From: Zygaena filipendulae | Taxonomy: Eukaryota; Arthropoda; Insecta; Lepidoptera; Zygaenidae | Reading direction: 5' to 3' | Length of the DNA: 64,000 nucleotides | Assembly: GCA_907165275.2 (NCBI GenBank) | Contig: OU015650.1 | Coordinates: 12,492,001-12,556,000 of the forward strand | Shown: piece after piece, positions 27,001 through 33,000 of the stretch | How the letters are laid out: the number at the start of each line of letters is the position of its first letter | How positions within the stretch are numbered: the first letter of the stretch is position 1 | The notes under the pieces: generated by a model | The model's input: only the letters and a program-made list of their open reading frames with translations | What the model was told of the DNA's origin: nothing | The model's database searches: none | Translations under genes and position numbers: made by a program

Positions 27001-30000
27001 AGCCGTAAAGGAGTGAAAACGTAATAAACAAACTCACTTTCGCATTTATATTAGTAAGGATTGCTAAAACCATAGACGTCCGAAAAGAGCCTTTTTAATA
27101 CAGTTGCTCAAAAAGTGGCGTATTGCAGGGACGTTTAGCGTTCGGGATGTGGGCTATTACATACTCGAGCTTTTTGTTTACCTTTCCCGAACTCGTGCGT
27201 TCTCTTTGCCAACTGTCAAAATGGCGACACGACTTTGACACACTTTTTGCATTGCGAAACATAGGTTTCGCATTACCAATACGACTAGCGCCATCTCTTG
27301 ATCACAGTTGGAACTTAGTTGAGTTTGTTGTGTTTTTGATATTTTATTAAATTGCTTAATTTTTTCGTAACTGTATTAAAAATAGTTGTTCAGTACACGT
27401 GCGGAACCGTCATTGCATCTAGTTCCGACTGTCAACCCTCACCTTCGGCTGCGCCTTGGCTCGGGTCGACATTTGTCGGAACTCTTTGCAATGACAGGCT
27501 TTCCGCACTTATAATGAAATATACTATACTACCTACCACAGAGAAAATAATATACTTACTAGAGAGGTAATGTAGACGGGGCAGGTGCGCCACGGTTACG
27601 AGCAAATGCTCATACTTTAAAATTACACCTCTGTCCTCTGGTTCCGACTTCGACACTTTCAGATCGGATTTTTTTGTTTTTTACCTAATTTCACCAAATC
27701 CGACTCCGACTCCGAAAAACCAAATTTAAAGACTCCGACTCGTACTTCGGATCCGATAAGTTATCTCCGTGTTCCAAGTCCAACCTCCGTTGTTTGATGG
27801 TGGATCTGTCACCTTGGTCTCTTTCTTGGACTTTCGCATATAATGCATTTATCCAGTTTCAAGTAAAATTAATTAGATCAATATCTATGTAGTTTAGTCT
27901 TAGTCTAGTTTCTATTGAAATTGCAAGCCACTATAGCTTGCAAGAACATTCTTGGAGCTCTTGGAGGAAACCGAAGAAATCAGCTCGAAATGTCATATAT
28001 ATCTTCTTGAGCACATAAAAAACCGTCACTGTGAAAATTATTGTTAAATACAGCACCTTATTACTCAACAATAGTATATTTCAATATAAGTGCGGAAAGC
28101 CTGTCATTGCAAAGAGTTCCGACATATGTCGACCCGAGCCGAGGCGCAGCCGAAGGTGAGGGTTGACAGTCGGAACTAGTTGCAATGACGGTTCCGCACG
28201 TGTACTGAACAACTATTTTTAATACAGTTGCGAAAAAAATGAAGAAATTTAATAAAATATCAAAAACACAACAAACTCAACTAAGTTCCAACTGTGATCA
28301 AGAGATGGCGCTAGTCGTATTAGTAATGCGAAACGTACGTTTCGCAATGCAAAAAAGTGTGTCAAAGTCGTGTCGCCATTTGACAGTTGGCAAAGAGAAC
28401 GCACGAGTTCGGGAAAGGTAAACAAAAAGCTCGAGTATGTAATAGCCCACATCCCGAACGCTAAACGTCCCTGCAATACGCCACTTTTTGAGCAACTGTA
28501 TTAAAAAATCCATTTTTAACCATTTTTTATCGACATAAAAATAAATGACCGAACCGCCATCTTTGATTCCCGCCAAAAAACTCCCCTTGATCTCTTCCGC
28601 CAGGGTCTTTTGGCGGGATTTCTAGCAGAGTAGACGTCAGTTTTATTTTTTTGTTTTGCAAATTAGTTTATCGTGATTAATATTGTGTGAATATGGTGGA
28701 TTTTGCATAATAGTGATCCACTAGTGATGAACAGTGTGCGGAAACAGTGAAATAAGATGAAATAGGGCGTTCATCGGGAGGTTTTCGTTTTACTATACAA
28801 CTTCCCACAGAGCGTCCTATTAAGGTTTAACTGTGAAGATTTGCTGCCAAAAGTTCCGGTAAAGCATCGAAATGCATCTCACCAATGCATTTCGATGTAA
28901 ATAACCTCAGAAGAAGAAAAATACTAATGAATTGGCTATATGGACTAAGTTTCCTTCTGACTTCCCCGAGAGGGGTAAACTTCACCAAAAAAAAAAATCT
29001 CTTCCGCCAGGCACGTGGTGGGCGGGCGCCACATCTCGATGAACTGCTGGCGGCTGCTGGACGCGGCGGCGGCGAGGGGCGGCGCGGGCGACGTGCGCCG
29101 CATGTTCGAGCTGCTCGCCTCCATGCGCTTCTGCCAGCCGAGCAACGCGCTGCTCGGGCCGCTGGTGCGGGTGCACTTGAACAAGTCAGTAGCTAACAAC
29201 GTGATGTTGCACATGAAAACTTGTCGTCATAGTAGAATACACGAAGTAAGGTTATTACAATGTTTTAGTTATAAAACCGCCATCTCGATGTCGTAATGAG
29301 AAAAAAACGGCGGTTACTTTAAGCCATACTTCTGCAGCATTTAAGTTCGATAACAAAAGTTTTAAGCGTTATTTTAAGGAAACGCCAATTTTTACGGGTT
29401 GAGAGTAAAAATTTAGCAAACGACGAAGATGACGCGCACAGTTACCGAAAAATCGGTATTTTCATACCGATTCTTCGTTAGCTGTGCGCGTAATTACCGC
29501 TTCAAAGGGGTCAAGAGGGTCAAATTTTCAAAAGTTTGTCTCAGATTTCATGGCCTATTCCACTAGTCGTTACCCTTTGGTAGTAGGCAAAGATCGCTTC
29601 GTGCAAAGTTTCCATATCGAGACAGTGTGGATGGAGGTGAATATACAATATTTTTTTGTTCTCCACTCGAAATCAACGTTCTCATCGACAGGGGCGACAC
29701 ACACGAGGCGGTGGACGAGTTCGTCCGTCTGTCGCACAAGTACAACAAGACGCCGCTGAAGCACGAGCTGCTGTGCCACATCGCCGCCGCGATGGGGGAC
29801 GGCGGCTCCGAGGACAACTTTCTGGTGAACGAGAAAGCAAACGGCAGGTGAGTATAATAAAACTAACATCGTTTTACTAAAGGTGTTAGATCGAAAGTAA
29901 AATTGTAACAAATAAATTTAACCGACTTCAAAAAACACACAAACATGCACTGCACTGAAAAGTTGAAAATAAAATAAATACCGACTTCATCCTGTGGCGA

Positions 30001-33000
30001 CCTTTACGCCCCAAATCACGAACTACAACGAAGCGACGAGTACTGGCTATATGGAAGTCCTGAATCGCGCTAACGAAGTTTTCACACTGCGCTGCATATA
30101 TACGACCTCCGACGATCTACAGTCGGAGCCGCGGTTCCCCGGGCATACCACCTCGCCCGGCGGGAAGCTTCCCCATTGGTGGCGGTCGAGTCATATCATC
30201 CATCCTGCTCCCACTATACTGTGGGACCTGATGCCATGTTTATTTATTTTTTTGAGATTTCTTATGACATAGGGTGCTTTTTATCCCGTAATTCCCGCGG
30301 GAACTCCGAAATTATCGCGGCTGAAACCGCGGGGGAACAGCTGGTTTAATATATGCGTGCGGTAATATTATATCTAATATATAAAATTCTCGTGTCACAA
30401 TGTTCGTTCCCATACTCCTCCGAAATGGCTTGACCGATTCTCATGAAATTTTATATGCATATTCAGTAGGTCTGAGAATCGGCTACTATCTATTTTTCAT
30501 CCCCCTAAAGGGAGTTCCTGCGGGAATTCCGAAACTCATGCGGGTGAAACCGCAGGGCACAGCTAGTTTTATATAAGTATGTATTATACTTATTATTTTA
30601 TTCTGTAACCTGTTACTAAAATATCACCTAGCCAAAAGGTTAGGCATTAAGTCCGCCTTTTGTACAATAAACTGCTATAAGTTCTTTAAATAAATACCTA
30701 TACGTATAAATAAAAATGCACGTAATATTATGATTAGTATGAGCTACCTACTGATCAGTTTGAAGTCGGTGCCAACCCCGCTCGTGTCTGCTCATTTGGT
30801 TTTTTTTTTGTTCATGACGACACGCTCACATCCTTGCAATATGGCGGGAGCGGACTTAGTCTATCTACCTACCTATATACCTATTTGGCTAGACACCAAC
30901 TTTAAAAAGTTAGTCAATTGTACGTACTGTGCAATCCTATCTATACTATAATAAAAGAGTAGAATTCGCGATTCTGTACATTGAATATTTTTACCTAAAA
31001 TTGAGAAGGGTGACAAAAGAAGAGTAACCAAGCACAAAAAAAAGTTTTCAAAATTCTTTTCTGTCTGTCTGTTCGCGATAATCTCCAAATCTACTGAACA
31101 GATTGTCATGCGGTTTTCACAGGTAGATACATGTATCACGCTTTGTTTCATTGAAGTCGGATGTCGGGAAAAAAAGTTGTTGTATAAAAACCTTTCGCGC
31201 GGGTGAAACCGCGGGGCACAGCTAGTAAAGAATAAAAAAAATATCTAAAGATTTCAATCATTCTTTTATTCACATTTAGTTTGCTCACTCAGGTACAGCA
31301 AGCTGGCGCAGACTGTGCTCGCCGTGGACAAAAAGATACACGGCCCGGGCGCTGTGCAGGTCGGTATATTTAACCAATAGGAGACGCCGCGCCGTTGGCG
31401 GGAAATCCCCTTCTGTTTAAAGTTTCAGAGCGTAGTGCATACCTACCCCCTTAGCCAAGATGACAATCTATGATAATTAACACTACAAAAACTAAGGAAT
31501 CTATCGTGGTCACGTAAAATCGTGCAATCAAAAGTAAATTTTTTCGTGATCACGTGACATGACGATATTGAGTTCTCTATAACATAGATTGTCAACTTGG
31601 CTAAGGGGGCTGGCCGTGTGTTGATATCCAGTTTGTTTTGAATGTGCGCGTCAGTATAACGTTTCCTTGGCGAAAGAAGTAAAATCACATTGTTTATATT
31701 AATTTTGCATAAAAAGACAGTGGGCTCTCTTACCGGTTAAAGTTACTTAATATTAAGTACGTATAAAACATAGGTACCTACATTTTAAAGCATTAACAAA
31801 AACACTCACGTCTCACACCAGTCTATAATAATAAAATTATAATAATAAAAATAATCCACTTCACAACACATAGATCTACTAAGCTATAAGCTTGTGTCGT
31901 GGAAACCAAGCAAATGTGGTATATACTACATATTATTACAGACGCCCAGACTGGAAAATGGAACCCTGTGTTCATCACACAAAGTCCACCCCCACCGGGA
32001 ATCGAACCCGGAACCCCTTGATTAGCGGGTAGGCATGGTGACCTACTGCGCCAACCGGGTCGTCTCAGTGACACAATAGGGATGTTGACAACTTTTGAAA
32101 ATCAAAATTTTAATTAGTCCGTCTTTTAGAAAATTAAAAAACAATTGACACGTATCTGGGGGCACGGCAGTGCCCCCGCCAAGTCGAGCAACAAAAGCGG
32201 CACGGCCGTACTATCCTTTTCTCGAAGCAATTCAGGCCATTTTCGACCCCCTATAACTTCGTTATGGATAAAACTAGAAGCCTGAATTTTTAGTAAACAA
32301 GCAGGTATTGTATAAAGACGGTATAATTTAAATTTCATTCGATTTGAACCAGTAGTTTAAGAATTATAACTAGTCAAAGTTTCTTAATTTAGTAGGTCAC
32401 TCACTCACTCACTCACTCACTCACTCACTGACCGATCATCAAAACTCTAAGGCACTTCTAGCAGACATAGAAGTTTGAAATTTAGAATACAATTAGTGTT
32501 TATTGTATAAATCAAGGAAAAATTAAAATATTTTGCAATTTCGGTCCAGTTTTCTAGATACACCAACTGCATAAATAACTTTGTAATCCCATATAAATGT
32601 ATGGAATTACAAAGTTATATATGCAGTTATATGTACCAACTGCACAAATAACTTTGTAATCCCATATAAATATATGAGACTAGCTGTTCCCCGCGGTTTC
32701 ACCCGCGTTAATTTCGGAGATCCTTCGGGAATTCCGAGATAAAATTACCCTAATCTGAATGCTCCAACGATTTTCATGAAATTTTGTATACAGGGGATTT
32801 CGGGGGCCATAAATCGATCTAGCTAGGATTCATTTCTGGAATTCCCTCGCGAACTCTGATATCAACGCGGGTGAATTAATTATTGCATACTACACGTTGT
32901 CAAGGATACAGAAAAGGTCATAGGGTAGTACTTTTATCTCAGAATACCCGCGGGATCTCCGAAATTAACGTGGGTTATACCGCGGGGAACAGCTATTTAA

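Noticed and set aside
27123..27350. 75-codon ORF recurring at 27123 (+) and 28476 (-)
   Set aside because: Same repeat in two orientations; the frame is broken in the third copy at 36.7 kb, so there is no sign of protein-level selection.
31960..32066. Possible tRNA gene on the minus strand (also at 37430-37503 and 3590-3650)
   Set aside because: Pol III boxes are present, but no closed cloverleaf or acceptor stem forms and the same body recurs downstream, so these are SINE heads.
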